A DNA stretch of 64,000 nt from Streptomyces caelestis (GCF_014205255.1 NZ_JACHNE010000001.1:2790001-2854000), one strand, 5' to 3'; numbered from the stretch's first letter, positions 37,778-46,641 are shown. A program made the numbers and translations. Notes: generated by a model not told the origin, from the sequence alone.

Positions 37778-37814
37778 TGACAACGGTTTCCATATTTGTT
37801 GAAAATGAGTGTCA
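37778..37814 (+). promoter_or_regulatory. Two tandem Zur boxes over the znuA promoter and start
   Basis: TGACAACGGTTTCCA (37778-37792) and TGAAAATGAGTGTCA (37800-37814) are 15-bp imperfect palindromes of the Zur type, centres 22 bp apart. A -35 TTGACA (37777-37782) overlaps the first and the -10 lies in the second, whose last base is the A of the ATG at 37814. Zinc-loaded Zur would block initiation. Confidence 0.85.
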
Positions 37815-38806
37815 TGAACGTACGACGACGCCTCATATCCGCCACCGCGGTCACCGCGGCCACCGCTCTCGGCCTCGGTGCTCTCTCCGCCTGCTCCAGC
37901 GACAGCGCGGCGACGGGCAACACGGACAAGTTCGACGTCGTCGCGTCGTTCTACCCGATGGCCTTCCTCGCCGAGCAGATCGGCGGCGACCACGCGAACG
38001 TCACCAGTCTGACCGAGCCCGGCCAGGAGCCGCACGACCTGGAGATCAGCACCAAGCAGCGGGCGCAGCTGGAAGAGGCCGACGCGGCGCTCTACCTCAA
38101 GGGCCTCCAGCCCGCCGTCGACGAGGCGGTCTCGCAGACCGGCATCAAGACGAAGATCGACGCGGCCGGCCTGACCACCCTCGAGGACCACGGCAGCACC
38201 GAGCACGACCACGCGGGCGAGGAGGGTCACGCCGAGGAGGAGGGCCACGCCGAGGAGAAGGGGCACGCCGAGGAGGAGGAGCACGCCCGCGACCCGCACA
38301 TCTGGCTGGACCCGGTGAAGTACGCCGAGGTCGCCGAGGGCGTGGGCAAGGCCTTCGAGAAGGCCGACCCGGACCACGCGGCCGACTACAAGAAGAACAC
38401 CGCGGCCCTGGTCAAGAAGCTGAACGACCTCAACGGCGAGTTCGAGAACGGCCTGAAGGACACCAAGACCAAGGTCTTCTTCACCAACCACGCCGCCTTC
38501 GGCTACCTCGCCGAGCGCTACGGCCTCACCCAGGAGGCCATCTCCGGCCTCGACCCCGAGAGCGAGCCCAGCGCCGCCCGGGTCAGGGAGCTCCAGCAGG
38601 AGGCCAAGGCCGACGGCGTCACCACCGTCTTCTACGAGACACTTGTCTCCGACAAGACCGCGAAGACCCTCGCCAAGGACGCGAAGCTCAAGACGGACGT
38701 CCTCGACCCGCTGGAGGGCATCACCGACAAGTCCCGCGGCGACGACTACTTCCAGGTCATGGAAGCCAACCTCAAGGCCCTTCGGGCGGCCCTGGGAGCC
38801 AAGTGA
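37814..38806 (+). CDS. znuA: Zinc ABC transporter substrate-binding lipoprotein
   Basis: Cell-surface lipoprotein (330 aa) of cluster A-I metal-binding proteins that captures Zn2+ for ZnuBC. The signal ends in a lipobox, LGALSACSS. FYPMAFLAEQIGGDHANV and GQEPHDLEIST supply the first ligand His. A His/Glu-rich loop of four EEGHAEE-type repeats sits just before RDPHIWLDPVK, the hallmark of zinc-type proteins. FFTNHAAFGYLAERYGL and YETLVSDK carry the remaining sites. ATGs at 37805 and 37814 are in frame; I take 37814 because the promoter and Zur box overlap it and the mRNA would be leaderless. First gene of znuACB. Confidence 0.94.
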   Translation: MNVRRRLISATAVTAATALGLGALSACSSDSAATGNTDKFDVVASFYPMAFLAEQIGGDHANVTSLTEPGQEPHDLEISTKQRAQLEEADAALYLKGLQPAVDEAVSQTGIKTKIDAAGLTTLEDHGSTEHDHAGEEGHAEEEGHAEEKGHAEEEEHARDPHIWLDPVKYAEVAEGVGKAFEKADPDHAADYKKNTAALVKKLNDLNGEFENGLKDTKTKVFFTNHAAFGYLAERYGLTQEAISGLDPESEPSAARVRELQQEAKADGVTTVFYETLVSDKTAKTLAKDAKLKTDVLDPLEGITDKSRGDDYFQVMEANLKALRAALGAK

Positions 38807-38826
38807 TCGACCCATCGGAGGACGGC

Positions 38827-39594
38827 ATGAACGAGCCCGTCGTATCCCTGCGCGGCGTCCGCGCGGACCTGGGCTCGCGCCCCGTCCTGCGCGGCATCGA
38901 CCTCACCGTGCACCACGGTGAGGTCGTCGCGCTGCTCGGCGCGAACGGCTCCGGCAAGTCCACGGCCGTGCGCAGCATCATCGGCCAGGTGCAGACCGGC
39001 GCCGGCGAGATCCGGTTGTTCGGCACGGACCGCAGGCGGTTCCGCGACTGGCACCGCGTGGGCTACGTCCCGCAGCGCACCACGGCCGCGGGCGGGGTGC
39101 CCGCCACGGTGACCGAGGTGGTCTCCTCGGGCCGCCTGTCCCGGGCCCGCTTCGGCGTGCTGCGCAAGGCGGACCGCGCGGCCGTGCGCGCGGCCCTGGA
39201 GCTCGTCGGCATGGCGGACCGGGCCAAGGACTCGGTCAACGCCCTCTCGGGCGGCCAGCACCAGCGTGTCCTGATCGCCCGCGCCCTCGCCTCCGAGCCG
39301 GAGTTGCTGATCATGGACGAGCCGATGGCCGGCGTCGACCTGGCCAGCCAGGAGGTCCTCGCGCACACGCTGCGCGAGCAGGTCTCCCAGGGCACGACCG
39401 TGCTGCTCGTGCTGCACGAACTGGGCCCCCTGGAGCCCCTCATCGACCGGGCGGTCGTCCTGCGCGACGGCTGCGTCGTGCACGACGGCCCGCCCCCCAA
39501 GGCGGTCGGGCAGCACGCCCTGCCCGGCCACGACCACGTACACCCGCACGCACCCGCGGGCGCCGAACCGATCCGCACGGGACTGCTGAGCTGA
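38827..39594 (+). CDS. znuC: Zinc ABC transporter ATP-binding protein
   Basis: Cytoplasmic ATPase (255 aa) driving zinc uptake. It has Walker A GANGSGKS, Q-loop VGYVPQRT, signature LSGGQHQR, Walker B LLIMDEP and H-loop LVLHELG. The His-rich tail (GHDHVHPHAPAG) may bind metal. GGAGG precedes the ATG at 38827, 20 bases after the znuA stop; an earlier in-frame GTG at 38803 lacks a site. Its stop overlaps the znuB start by one base (TGATG). Confidence 0.94.
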   Translation: MNEPVVSLRGVRADLGSRPVLRGIDLTVHHGEVVALLGANGSGKSTAVRSIIGQVQTGAGEIRLFGTDRRRFRDWHRVGYVPQRTTAAGGVPATVTEVVSSGRLSRARFGVLRKADRAAVRAALELVGMADRAKDSVNALSGGQHQRVLIARALASEPELLIMDEPMAGVDLASQEVLAHTLREQVSQGTTVLLVLHELGPLEPLIDRAVVLRDGCVVHDGPPPKAVGQHALPGHDHVHPHAPAGAEPIRTGLLS

Positions 39595-40496
39595 TGGAGA
39601 TCCTCGACTACGCCTTCATGCAGCGGGCGCTGCTCGCCGCCGTCCTGGTCGGCATCACGGCCCCCGCCGTGGGGATCTACCTGGTCCAGCGCCGCCAGGC
39701 CCTGATGGGCGACGGCATCGGCCACGTGGCGATGACCGGCGTCGGACTCGGCTTCCTGCTGACCTGGTCCCCGGTGTGGATGGCGACCCTCGTCTCGGTC
39801 ATCGGCGCGGTCCTCATGGAGCTGATCCGCTGGTACGGCAGGACCCGCGGCGACATCGCCCTCGCGATGCTGTTCTACGGCGGCATGGCCGGCGGTGTGA
39901 TGTTCATCAACCTCGCGCCGACGGGCTCCAACGCCAACCTGACGTCGTACCTCTTCGGCTCCCTGTCGACGGTGTCCGAGTCGGACGTCACGGCGATCTG
40001 CGTTCTGGCCGCCTTCGTCGTCCTGGTCACCCTCGGCCTGCGCCGGCAGCTTTTCGCGGTCAGCCAGGACGAGGAGTTCGCGCGGGTGACGGGCCTGCCG
40101 GTGCGCGCCCTGAACCTGCTGACCGCGATCACCGCGGCCGTCACGGTGACGGTGGCGATGCGGGTGGTCGGCCTGCTCCTGGTCAGCGCGCTGATGGTGG
40201 TGCCCGTCGCGGCCGCCCAGCAGATCGGCCGCAGCTTCGCCGCGACCTTTGTGATCGCCGTGGCCATCGGCGTGAGCGTGACGATCGGCGGCACCGTCAC
40301 GTCGTACTACCAGGACGTCCCGCCCGGCGCGACGATCGTGCTGCTGACCATCGGCGCCTTCGTCGTGCTGACGGCGCTCGCGACTCCGCTGGCCCGGCGC
40401 CGCGCCCGCGCCCAGGCCGCCGCGGACCCCGCCCACGACCCTGCCGAGTGCACGATTCCGGGCACCCGGAAGACAGCCGACGAAGTCGGCGTCTGA
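39594..40496 (+). CDS. znuB: Zinc ABC transporter permease
   Basis: Integral membrane permease (300 aa) of the ABC-3 family with about eight helices. It begins MQRALLAAVLVGITAPAVGIYLVQRR, then QALMGDGIGHVAMTGVGLGF, the conserved coupling-loop region. LLVSALMVVPVAAAQQIGRS is the second family motif. It is coupled to znuC through TGATG. A short gap of 58 bases separates it from zur, which could be co-transcribed or use its own promoter. Confidence 0.94.
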   Translation: MEILDYAFMQRALLAAVLVGITAPAVGIYLVQRRQALMGDGIGHVAMTGVGLGFLLTWSPVWMATLVSVIGAVLMELIRWYGRTRGDIALAMLFYGGMAGGVMFINLAPTGSNANLTSYLFGSLSTVSESDVTAICVLAAFVVLVTLGLRRQLFAVSQDEEFARVTGLPVRALNLLTAITAAVTVTVAMRVVGLLLVSALMVVPVAAAQQIGRSFAATFVIAVAIGVSVTIGGTVTSYYQDVPPGATIVLLTIGAFVVLTALATPLARRRARAQAAADPAHDPAECTIPGTRKTADEVGV

Positions 40497-40554
40497 CCGC
40501 CCCCGCCCCGGGCTGGCACAATGGCCCGGGCAAGGCAGACGTGAGGAGGCAACG

Positions 40555-40974
40555 GTGACGACCGCTGGACCGTCCGTGAAGGGCCGCGCCACCAGGCAGC
40601 GTGCCGCCGTGGCGGCGGCCCTGGACGAGGTCGACGAGTTCCGCAGCGCGCAGGAACTGCACGACATGCTCAAGCACAAGGGCGACTCGGTCGGGCTCAC
40701 CACGGTCTACCGCACCCTGCAGTCCCTCGCCGACGCCGGTGAGGTCGACGTCCTGCGCACCGCCGACGGCGAGTCCGTCTACCGCCGCTGCTCCACCGAC
40801 GACCATCACCACCACCTGGTGTGCCGCGGCTGCGGCAAGGCCGTCGAGGTCGAGGGCCCGGCCGTGGAGAAGTGGGCGGAGGCCATCGCCATCGAGCACG
40901 GCTTCGTGAACGTGGCCCACACGGTGGAGATCTTCGGCACCTGCGCCGACTGCGCGAAGGCCTCCGGCGGCTGA
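40555..40974 (+). CDS. zur: Zinc uptake regulator, Fur family
   Basis: Zinc-sensing repressor (139 aa). The winged helix contains SAQELHDMLKHKGDSVGLTTVYRTLQSLADAGEV. The regulatory metal site is in CSTDDHHHHLVCRGCGKAVEVEG, and the structural zinc is held by CRGC and CADC. It is predicted to bind the boxes over znuA. The GTG start at 40555 has GAGGAGG. A GC-rich inverted repeat (GCCCGGG...GCCCGGGC, about 40506-40531) upstream may be its own control or a weak terminator for znuB. Confidence 0.95.
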   Translation: MTTAGPSVKGRATRQRAAVAAALDEVDEFRSAQELHDMLKHKGDSVGLTTVYRTLQSLADAGEVDVLRTADGESVYRRCSTDDHHHHLVCRGCGKAVEVEGPAVEKWAEAIAIEHGFVNVAHTVEIFGTCADCAKASGG

Positions 40975-40992
40975 GCCGCTTTTCGCCGTGGG

Positions 40993-41023
40993 GGTGGACC
41001 CGCATCCCGGGTGCGGGTCCACC
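40993..41023 (+). terminator. Terminator after zur
   Basis: Perfect 12-bp arms GGTGGACCCGCA and TGCGGGTCCACC around a seven-base loop, no T run; it lies between the convergent zur and uppS genes. Confidence 0.85.
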
Positions 41024-41063
41024 GTGGCCGGTCGCGCAGTTCCCCGCGCCCTTGAGTGCGGGA

Positions 41064-41894
41064 CTACTCCTGCTTGCCCTCCATGGCCAGCAGCTCCTCG
41101 TTCGGGATGGCCCCGCCGAACCGCCGGTCCCGTGAGGCGAACTCCAGGCACGCCCGCCACAGGTCGCGGCGGTCGAAGTCCGGCCACAGCACGTCCTGGA
41201 AGACCATCTCGGCGTACGCGCTCTGCCAGAGCAGGTAGTTGGAGGTGCGCTGCTCGCCGCTCGGGCGCAGGAACAAGTCGACGTCCGGCATGTCCGGGTA
41301 GTACATGTACTTCGCGAAGGTCTTCTCGTTGACCTTGGACGGGTCGAGCTTCCCGGCCTTCACGTCGGCCGCCAGCGCCTGCGCCGCGTCGGCGATCTCG
41401 GCGCGCCCCCCGTAGTTCATGCAGAAGTACAGCGTGAGCCGGTCGTTGCCCTTGGTCTGCTCCTGGGCGATCTGGAGCTCCTTGGCGACCGAGCGCCACA
41501 GCTTGGGCATACGGCCCACCCAGCGCACCCGGATGCCCAGCTCGTCCAGCTGGTCGCGGGTCTTGCGGATGAAGTCCCGGTTGAAGTTCATCAGGAAGCG
41601 CACCTCGTCCGGCGACCGCTTCCAGTTCTCGGTGGAGAAGGCGTACAGGGAGATGGCGCCCACGCCCATCTCGATGGCGCCCTGGAGCACGTCGAGCACC
41701 CGCTCGGCGCCGACCTTGTGCCCCTCGGTGCGCGGCAGGCCCCGCTCCTTCGCCCAGCGCCCGTTGCCGTCCATGACGATCGCCACATGCTGCGGTACGA
41801 GCTCTCCGAGCTTCGGCGGCCGCGCGCCGGACGGGTGGGGCTCCGGCGTCCTGTACTCCCGGCGCTGCCGCCCCAGGATCCCGCGTACGGCCAT
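41064..41894 (-). CDS. uppS: Isoprenyl transferase (undecaprenyl diphosphate synthase family)
   Basis: Cis-prenyltransferase (276 aa) making the long-chain polyprenyl diphosphate carrier for cell-wall synthesis. It has the catalytic [33 protein letters not shown], and [23 protein letters not shown] near the C-terminus, all diagnostic. The N-terminal extension before residue 35 is typical of actinomycetes. GAGGAG lies about a dozen bases before the ATG at 41894. It follows recO by 34 bases, so they are probably one operon. Chain length cannot be read from sequence. Confidence 0.94.
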   Translation of the reverse strand: MAVRGILGRQRREYRTPEPHPSGARPPKLGELVPQHVAIVMDGNGRWAKERGLPRTEGHKVGAERVLDVLQGAIEMGVGAISLYAFSTENWKRSPDEVRFLMNFNRDFIRKTRDQLDELGIRVRWVGRMPKLWRSVAKELQIAQEQTKGNDRLTLYFCMNYGGRAEIADAAQALAADVKAGKLDPSKVNEKTFAKYMYYPDMPDVDLFLRPSGEQRTSNYLLWQSAYAEMVFQDVLWPDFDRRDLWRACLEFASRDRRFGGAIPNEELLAMEGKQE

Positions 41895-41928
41895 GTGTTT
41901 CTCGTCTCCTCGTGCTTGCTTGCTTCGC

Positions 41929-42675
41929 TTACTTCTCGACGTAGCGCAGGGAGCGCAGCCCGCGCTCCATGTGCCAGTGCAGATACGCGGACACCAGCCC
42001 GCTGCCCTCCCGGACGTACCGCGCCTCGCAGGCGTCCGCGGTCTCCCAGTCTCCCGTAAGCAGCGCGCCGAGGAGCTCCAGGGCCTGGGGCGAGGGTACG
42101 ACGCTGCCGGGCACCCGGCAGTCCACGCAGACGGAACCGCCCGAGGCGACCGAGAAGAACCGGTTGGGCCCGGGCATGCCGCACTTCGCGCAGTCGGTGA
42201 AGCTCGGCGCGTACCCGTTGACGGCGAGGGAGCGCAGCAGGAACGCGTCCAGCACGAGATGCGGTGCGTGCTCCCCGCGGGCGAGGGTCCGCAGCCCGCC
42301 GACGAGCAGCAGGTACTGCTGCACGGCCGGCTCCCCCTCGTGGTCGGTGAACCGCTCGGCGGTCTCCAGCATCGCGGTCCCGGCGGTGTACCGCGCGTAG
42401 TCGGTCACGATCCCACCGCCGTACGGCGCGATGGTCTCACTCTGCGTGCACAGCGGCAGCCCGCGCCCGACCAACTCGCTCCCCCTGGCGAAGAACTGAA
42501 CGTCGACGTGGGAGAAGGGTTCGAGGCGCGCACCGAACTTCGACTTCGTCCGGCGCACGCCCCTGGCCACCGCCCGTACCCGTCCGTGACCGCGGGTGAG
42601 CAGCGTGATGATCCGGTCCGCCTCACCCAGCTTCTGGGTGCGCAGCACGATGCCGTCGTCGCGGAACAGACTCAT
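41929..42675 (-). CDS. recO: DNA repair protein RecO
   Basis: Recombination mediator (248 aa) that loads RecA with RecF and RecR. It begins with the OB-fold [47 protein letters not shown] region. The zinc module has CAKCG and CVDCR about 20 residues apart. [11 protein letters not shown] and [11 protein letters not shown] are further family segments. It is followed by uppS, a gene order common in actinomycetes. Confidence 0.94.
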   Translation of the reverse strand: MSLFRDDGIVLRTQKLGEADRIITLLTRGHGRVRAVARGVRRTKSKFGARLEPFSHVDVQFFARGSELVGRGLPLCTQSETIAPYGGGIVTDYARYTAGTAMLETAERFTDHEGEPAVQQYLLLVGGLRTLARGEHAPHLVLDAFLLRSLAVNGYAPSFTDCAKCGMPGPNRFFSVASGGSVCVDCRVPGSVVPSPQALELLGALLTGDWETADACEARYVREGSGLVSAYLHWHMERGLRSLRYVEK

Positions 42676-42699
42676 GGCGTCATTCTCGCAGGGTCCGCG

Positions 42700-42915
42700 T
42701 CAAGGGACCTCACCCCTGCTGCGGGCGTTGGCGTACGCCGTCGCCGCGCGCAGCCGCTCGGCCGGGGTGGCGTGCCGGACGGCCCCGGGATCGGCGTCCC
42801 ACTCCTTCCCGCCCCCGTACGGCCTCAGCTGCACATAGGGCCCCTCATGCCCCATGACGATGCCGATACGGCCGCTGCGGGTGTCCACGACGTACGCGCC
42901 GACCGGGGGCTTCAT
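42700..42915 (-). CDS. Conserved small actinomycete protein (71 aa), coupled to the next
   Basis: Small protein of unknown function beginning PPVGAYVVDTRSGRIGIVMG, then GPYVQLRPYGGGKEWDADPG and a C-terminal helix ATPAERLRAATAYANARS. I recall this pair of small proteins as widespread in Streptomyces, often near regulators, but no function is known to me. The start overlaps the preceding gene's stop by four bases (ATGA). It ends 24 bases upstream of recO, so it may be co-transcribed with recO and uppS. Confidence 0.78.
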   Translation of the reverse strand: MKPPVGAYVVDTRSGRIGIVMGHEGPYVQLRPYGGGKEWDADPGAVRHATPAERLRAATAYANARSRGEVP

Positions 42916-43130
42916 CGCAGCACCGCCGCGAGCCGCCGGGCGGTCCGAACGGAACACCGGCCCAATTCCACGAGCGGACAGGGTGCTTCCCGCGCAAGAC
43001 TTACCGGGTCCAGCCCCAGTGACGGCAGGGTAATTCCGGCCTTGGCGAGTTCTGCCCGCAATTCTTTCACCGCATCCTCCGCTTCTTCGACGCAGAGCGC
43101 CGAGTATCGTGCCTCCACCGTGCTCCCCAT
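42912..43130 (-). CDS. Conserved small actinomycete protein (72 aa), upstream partner
   Basis: Small protein with a helical N-terminal half (SALCVEEAEDAVKELRAEL), then GITLPSLGLDPVSLA and LVELGRCSVRTARRLAAVL. Function unknown. It is translationally coupled to the next gene. ATG 43130 has AAAAGG directly against it, which is too close; GTG 43118 has GGGGAG at about four bases and may be the true start, giving 68 residues. It has the same genome-like codon use as its partner. Confidence 0.75.
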   Translation of the reverse strand: MGSTVEARYSALCVEEAEDAVKELRAELAKAGITLPSLGLDPVSLAREAPCPLVELGRCSVRTARRLAAVLR

Positions 43131-43327
43131 CCTTTTGGAATTTCACTCTTCGCATCCCTGCGGTGACGCTCCGCGTCTACACTCGGGAGGGGTCTGTGCC
43201 CTACAACTGCGGGGCAGCACCAAGGGGGTCGGCAATGGCCAACGGTTCTCGGCAGGCGGCACGGGTATTTTCGAATGGCGAGGCGGCAAGCCGATGGAGG
43301 TTAAGCGGCCGCTGACATAATCCGGCC
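43131..43327. other. Intergenic region with a weakly supported 39-codon frame
   Basis: Divergent promoters for the small-protein pair and the GNAT gene must lie here. A GTG at 43196 is preceded by GGGAGGGG at good spacing and opens a 39-codon frame to 43315 (VPYNCGAAPRGSAM...). Its codons are not typical of the genome. CATAAT at 43316-43321 is a -10-like element six bases before the GNAT start. I do not call a gene. Confidence 0.35.
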
Positions 43328-43837
43328 GTGGAAACACGGACGACGGCGGACGGGATACGGCCGCTCCCCATGACATGGGCCATGCGCCCCGCCGAGCCGG
43401 CGGATGTCGAACCGATAGCGGAACTGCGGGCGGTGGTGATGCGCCCGGACCTGGAACGGCTGGGCCGCTTCGACGAACACCGGGTCAGGCAACGGCTGCG
43501 AGACGGCTTCTCCCCCCGGCACACCCGGATCATCGAGGCCGACGGCACTTTCGCGGGCAGCGTCGCCCTGCGCCCGAGCGAGAACGACGAGAACGGCCAC
43601 TGGCTGGAGCACTTCTACCTCTCCCCCGGCCTGCAGGGCCGCGGCCTCGGGACGGCCGTCCTCCACACCCTGCTGACCCGGACCGACGCCGACAACGCGC
43701 TCGTCCGCCTGAACGTCCTCCAGGGCAGTCCGGCCCGGCGCCTCTACGAACGCCACGGCTTCACGATCGAAACGCAGGACGCGGTCGACATCTTCATGCT
43801 GAGACTCCCGGGCCCTGCTCATCCAGTGATCCCGTAG
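43328..43837 (+). CDS. GNAT-family N-acetyltransferase
   Basis: Acetyl-CoA-dependent acetyltransferase (169 aa). The fold is clear: MRPAEPADVEPIAELRAVVM, GSVALRPSEN, LEHFYLSPGLQGRGLGTAVL with the acetyl-CoA loop QGRGLG, and NVLQGSPARRLYERHGFTI. The start is GTG at 43328, six bases after a CATAAT -10-like element, which suggests a leaderless mRNA; the true start could also be the downstream ATG of MTWAMRP. The substrate is unknown. Confidence 0.85.
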   Translation: METRTTADGIRPLPMTWAMRPAEPADVEPIAELRAVVMRPDLERLGRFDEHRVRQRLRDGFSPRHTRIIEADGTFAGSVALRPSENDENGHWLEHFYLSPGLQGRGLGTAVLHTLLTRTDADNALVRLNVLQGSPARRLYERHGFTIETQDAVDIFMLRLPGPAHPVIP

Positions 43838-43904
43838 GGGGCCCCTGAAAGGTCCGGTAGTCACCCGGATGTGAAGCGGGTCGGTGAGGCGCCAGGCTCG
43901 TCTC

Positions 43905-45389
43905 ATGAAGCAGAAGCCGATCAAGCGCAACGCCTCACTGGTCGCGGCCACCGCCGTCCTGCTCGGACTCACCGTTCCGATGACCGCCTCCGCCGCCGAC
44001 ACCGATGCCGGGTCCCTGAAGTGGGCCACGTGCGAGGGCACCGGCCTCGATCCCCGCCAGCAGTGCGCCACCGTCGACGTACCCATGGACTACTCCGACC
44101 CGGACGGGCGGCAGATCCAGATCGCCGTCTCCCGTATCCCCAGCGAGAAACCCTCCGCGCGTCGGGGAGCGCTGTTACTCATCCCCGGCGGGCCCGGTGG
44201 AAGCAGTCTCCAAGACCCCTCCCGCAAGGGGCGGAAGCTGCCGCAGCGCGTACGGGACGCCTACGACCTGATCGGGTTCGCGCCACGCGGGATGGCGCCG
44301 TCCAGCGCCGTGGGCTGCGGTGTCGACAGCGAGGACCTCGCCCTCGCGAAGCTGCCCTGGCCCGCCCCGGACGGTTCCGTCACCGAGACCATGGCCACCG
44401 CCCGGCGCATGTCGCAGGCCTGCGCCCGTAACGGCGGCGAGTTGCTGCGGCACATCAGCACCGCCAACGAGGCACGCGACCTCGACCGCGTCCGGGCCGC
44501 CCTCGGCGAGGCCAGGTTGTCCGCCTGGGGCGTCTCGTACGGCACCTACGTAGGGGCCGTCTACAGCCAGCTGTTCCCGCACCGCACGGACCGCGTCGTG
44601 CTGGACAGCAACGACAACCCGGACCACACCCGGGTGGGGCGCGGCTGGCTCGCCGCGTTCGAGGTCGGTGTGGAGGAGAACTTCCCGGAGTTCGCCACGT
44701 GGGCGGCCGAGCCGGGGAATCCGTACCGGGTGGCCCGCAGGGCCGCCGACGTGCGGCCCCTCTTCCTGCGCCTCGCCGAGCGGCTCGACCGCGAGCCCCT
44801 CCCCTGGCCCGGCGCCGACCCGGCGGAGCTGAACGGCAACGTCCTGCGCCAGACCATGCTGACGAGCCTGTACGACCCCGACGACTACCCGACACTGGCG
44901 AAGACGATCCTGGCCGCCCGCGAGGGCACCGTACCGCCCGCGCCCCGGATGCCGCCCGAGTCGCTGATGCAGAACGCCCTCGCGGTCGGCGCCGGCACCC
45001 TCTGCAACGACGTCGCCTGGCCCAGGTCCGCCGCCCACTACCAGAAGGGGGTCGACGAGAGCCGGGCGAAGTTCCCGCTGACGGCGGGCATGCCGCGCGG
45101 CGCGATGCTGTGCGCCGCCTGGCCGTTCACACCGAAGGAGCCCGCGGTACGGATCACCGGCCGCGGGCCGTCGAACATCCTGCTCGTGCAGAACGAGCGG
45201 GACGTCGCCACGCCGCTCGCCGGGGCCCGGGAGCTGCGCCGCGCCCTCGGGGAGCGTGCCGTCATGGTCACCGTGAACTCCACCGGCCACAACGCCTACC
45301 TCGCCAACGGCAACGCCTGCGGCGACCGGACCGTCTCCCGCTTCCTGACCACCGGGAAACGGCCCGGGTCCGACGTCTACTGCGACTGA
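43905..45389 (+). CDS. Secreted alpha/beta hydrolase, tripeptidyl aminopeptidase-like
   Basis: Exported serine hydrolase (494 aa) of the SlpD/SlpE/Tap family, which release N-terminal tripeptides. The signal peptide runs to about TASAADTD. LLLIPGGPGGSS is the oxyanion region, WGVSYGTYVGAVY holds the nucleophile Ser, NERDVATPLAGARELRRAL the Asp and NSTGHNAYL the His. The C-terminal TAP-like domain has conserved Cys residues (GTLCNDVAWP, CAAWPF, GNACGD). I chose the ATG at 43905; the one at 43884 only adds seven residues in front of the signal. The ribosome-binding site is weak. Confidence 0.88.
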   Translation: MKQKPIKRNASLVAATAVLLGLTVPMTASAADTDAGSLKWATCEGTGLDPRQQCATVDVPMDYSDPDGRQIQIAVSRIPSEKPSARRGALLLIPGGPGGSSLQDPSRKGRKLPQRVRDAYDLIGFAPRGMAPSSAVGCGVDSEDLALAKLPWPAPDGSVTETMATARRMSQACARNGGELLRHISTANEARDLDRVRAALGEARLSAWGVSYGTYVGAVYSQLFPHRTDRVVLDSNDNPDHTRVGRGWLAAFEVGVEENFPEFATWAAEPGNPYRVARRAADVRPLFLRLAERLDREPLPWPGADPAELNGNVLRQTMLTSLYDPDDYPTLAKTILAAREGTVPPAPRMPPESLMQNALAVGAGTLCNDVAWPRSAAHYQKGVDESRAKFPLTAGMPRGAMLCAAWPFTPKEPAVRITGRGPSNILLVQNERDVATPLAGARELRRALGERAVMVTVNSTGHNAYLANGNACGDRTVSRFLTTGKRPGSDVYCD

Positions 45390-45410
45390 CTCACTTCGGT
45401 CGACCGGACC

Positions 45411-45442
45411 GGTGGCCCGCCGTCCCGCGTCGGCGGGCCACC
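45411..45442. terminator. Bidirectional terminator hairpin
   Basis: Perfect 12-bp arms GGTGGCCCGCCG (45411-45422) and CGGCGGGCCACC (45431-45442). It lies between the convergent peptidase and phosphatase genes. Confidence 0.88.
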
Positions 45443-45455
45443 GCGAGGGAGAGGC

Positions 45456-45902
45456 TCATCCCTCACCGAACCGGCGTACGTACCGCCGCTGCCAGGGCGT
45501 TTCCACCGCATGCCGGTCGTAGTGCCGGCGAACGTAGGCCACCGCCTCCTCCTCCGGCACCCCGTCCAGCACCGCCAGGCAGGCCAGCGCCGTGCCCGTG
45601 CGGCCACGTCCTCCGCCGCAGGCGATCTCCACGCGCTCCTTGGAGGCCCGTTCCCACGCGTCGGCCAGCACCTCGCGGGCGGCCGCTCGGTCCGAAGGAA
45701 GGCGGAAGTCGGGCCAGCGCAGCCAGCCGGACTCCCACGGGACCTCAGGGGGCTGCTTGCCGAGCAGGTAAAGGCCGTAGGAGGGGGTGGGCGCGGTGGG
45801 GTCCAGGGGGTGGCGCAGGCCTCGGCCGCGTACCAGTCGGCCAGAGGGCAGGCGCAGGACACCGGCGTCGCTCTCGTTCCACAGCTCAGTCACGCCGCTC
45901 AT
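45456..45902 (-). CDS. Protein-tyrosine phosphatase-like protein
   Basis: Small cytoplasmic protein (148 aa) with the Cys-x5-Arg P-loop in IACGGGRGRTGTALACLAVL. The His that normally precedes the catalytic Cys is Ala here. WPDFRLPSDRAAAREVL before it fits the usual general-acid loop. GAGGAG precedes the ATG at 45902. It may act on phosphotyrosine or another phosphoester. Families with this AC-x5-R loop are common in actinomycetes. It stands alone. Confidence 0.78.
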   Translation of the reverse strand: MSGVTELWNESDAGVLRLPSGRLVRGRGLRHPLDPTAPTPSYGLYLLGKQPPEVPWESGWLRWPDFRLPSDRAAAREVLADAWERASKERVEIACGGGRGRTGTALACLAVLDGVPEEEAVAYVRRHYDRHAVETPWQRRYVRRFGEG

Positions 45903-45936
45903 GATGCTCCTCGCTCGCCCCCCCCCGGGAGCGGAA

Positions 45937-46641
45937 TCAGCCCACCCCTCGTGACTCCTTGGCCGCCCGCGCCTCGATCCCCCGGAAGTGCACCGCCATC
46001 GCGCGCTGCGCGCCCTCGACGTCGCGGGCGCGCAGGGCGGTGACGATGTCGCGGTGGCGGCGGACCGTGATCTCGGGGGACGGGTCGTCGGTCCAGCCGC
46101 GGGCGCCGGAGACCCGGCGGAAGACCGTCCAGAACGCGCCGAGGAGCTGGGGGACCAGCGCGTTACCGAGGGAGGCGTACAGGATCTCGTGGAACTCGCG
46201 GTCGAGTTCCGGGAAGGAGCGGCCGGTGCCGCCCGCGGACTCCATGCGGGTCACCACGCCCTCCAGCCGGTCCAGTTCCGCCTCGGTGACCGTCGCGGCG
46301 ACCCGGCGGATCAGGCCCTCCTCCAGTACCTCGCGGACCTGGAGGATCTCGGCGAGGGCGCCGGTGTCGTCGTCGTGCCGCGTCAGGGTGCGGAAGGTCA
46401 GGCCGTCGACGAGGGGGGTGAGGGAGGCCTGGCCGACGTAGGTGCCGTAGCCGTGTCTGATCTCGACGATGTCGAGGGCCTGGAGGGCTTTGAGGGCCTC
46501 GCGGACGGAGTTGCGGCTGACGCCGAGGTCCTCCATGAGTTCGGCCTCGGTGGGCAGCGGCGCGCCGGCGGTGAGTCTGCGGTCGAGGATGAGCTGCACG
46601 ACCTGGCGTTGTATCCGGCTGGTCCTGGGCTCCTCGGACAT
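45937..46641 (-). CDS. FadR-subfamily GntR transcriptional regulator
   Basis: Metabolite-responsive regulator (234 aa). The N-terminal winged helix has GAPLPTEAELMEDLGVSRNSVREALKAL and GYGTYVG; the C-terminal all-helical FCD domain has LEEGLIRRVAA, LDREFHEILYASLGN and VRRHRDIVTALRARD with metal-binding His and Asp. It is divergent from the ABC transporter-aldolase operon and very likely controls it; the operon end-product or substrate is the expected ligand. I chose ATG 46641; ATG 46650 (MRRM) is an alternative, and neither has a clear ribosome-binding site. Confidence 0.9.
   Translation of the reverse strand: MSEEPRTSRIQRQVVQLILDRRLTAGAPLPTEAELMEDLGVSRNSVREALKALQALDIVEIRHGYGTYVGQASLTPLVDGLTFRTLTRHDDDTGALAEILQVREVLEEGLIRRVAATVTEAELDRLEGVVTRMESAGGTGRSFPELDREFHEILYASLGNALVPQLLGAFWTVFRRVSGARGWTDDPSPEITVRRHRDIVTALRARDVEGAQRAMAVHFRGIEARAAKESRGVG

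Noticed and set aside
38200..38310. DNA repeats in znuA as a mobile or phase-variable element
   Set aside because: They encode the His/Glu-rich metal loop normal for zinc-type ZnuA proteins.
43196..43315. A 39-codon gene with a strong ribosome-binding site
   Set aside because: The translation matches nothing known and its codon use is unlike the genome; listed only as part of the intergenic region.
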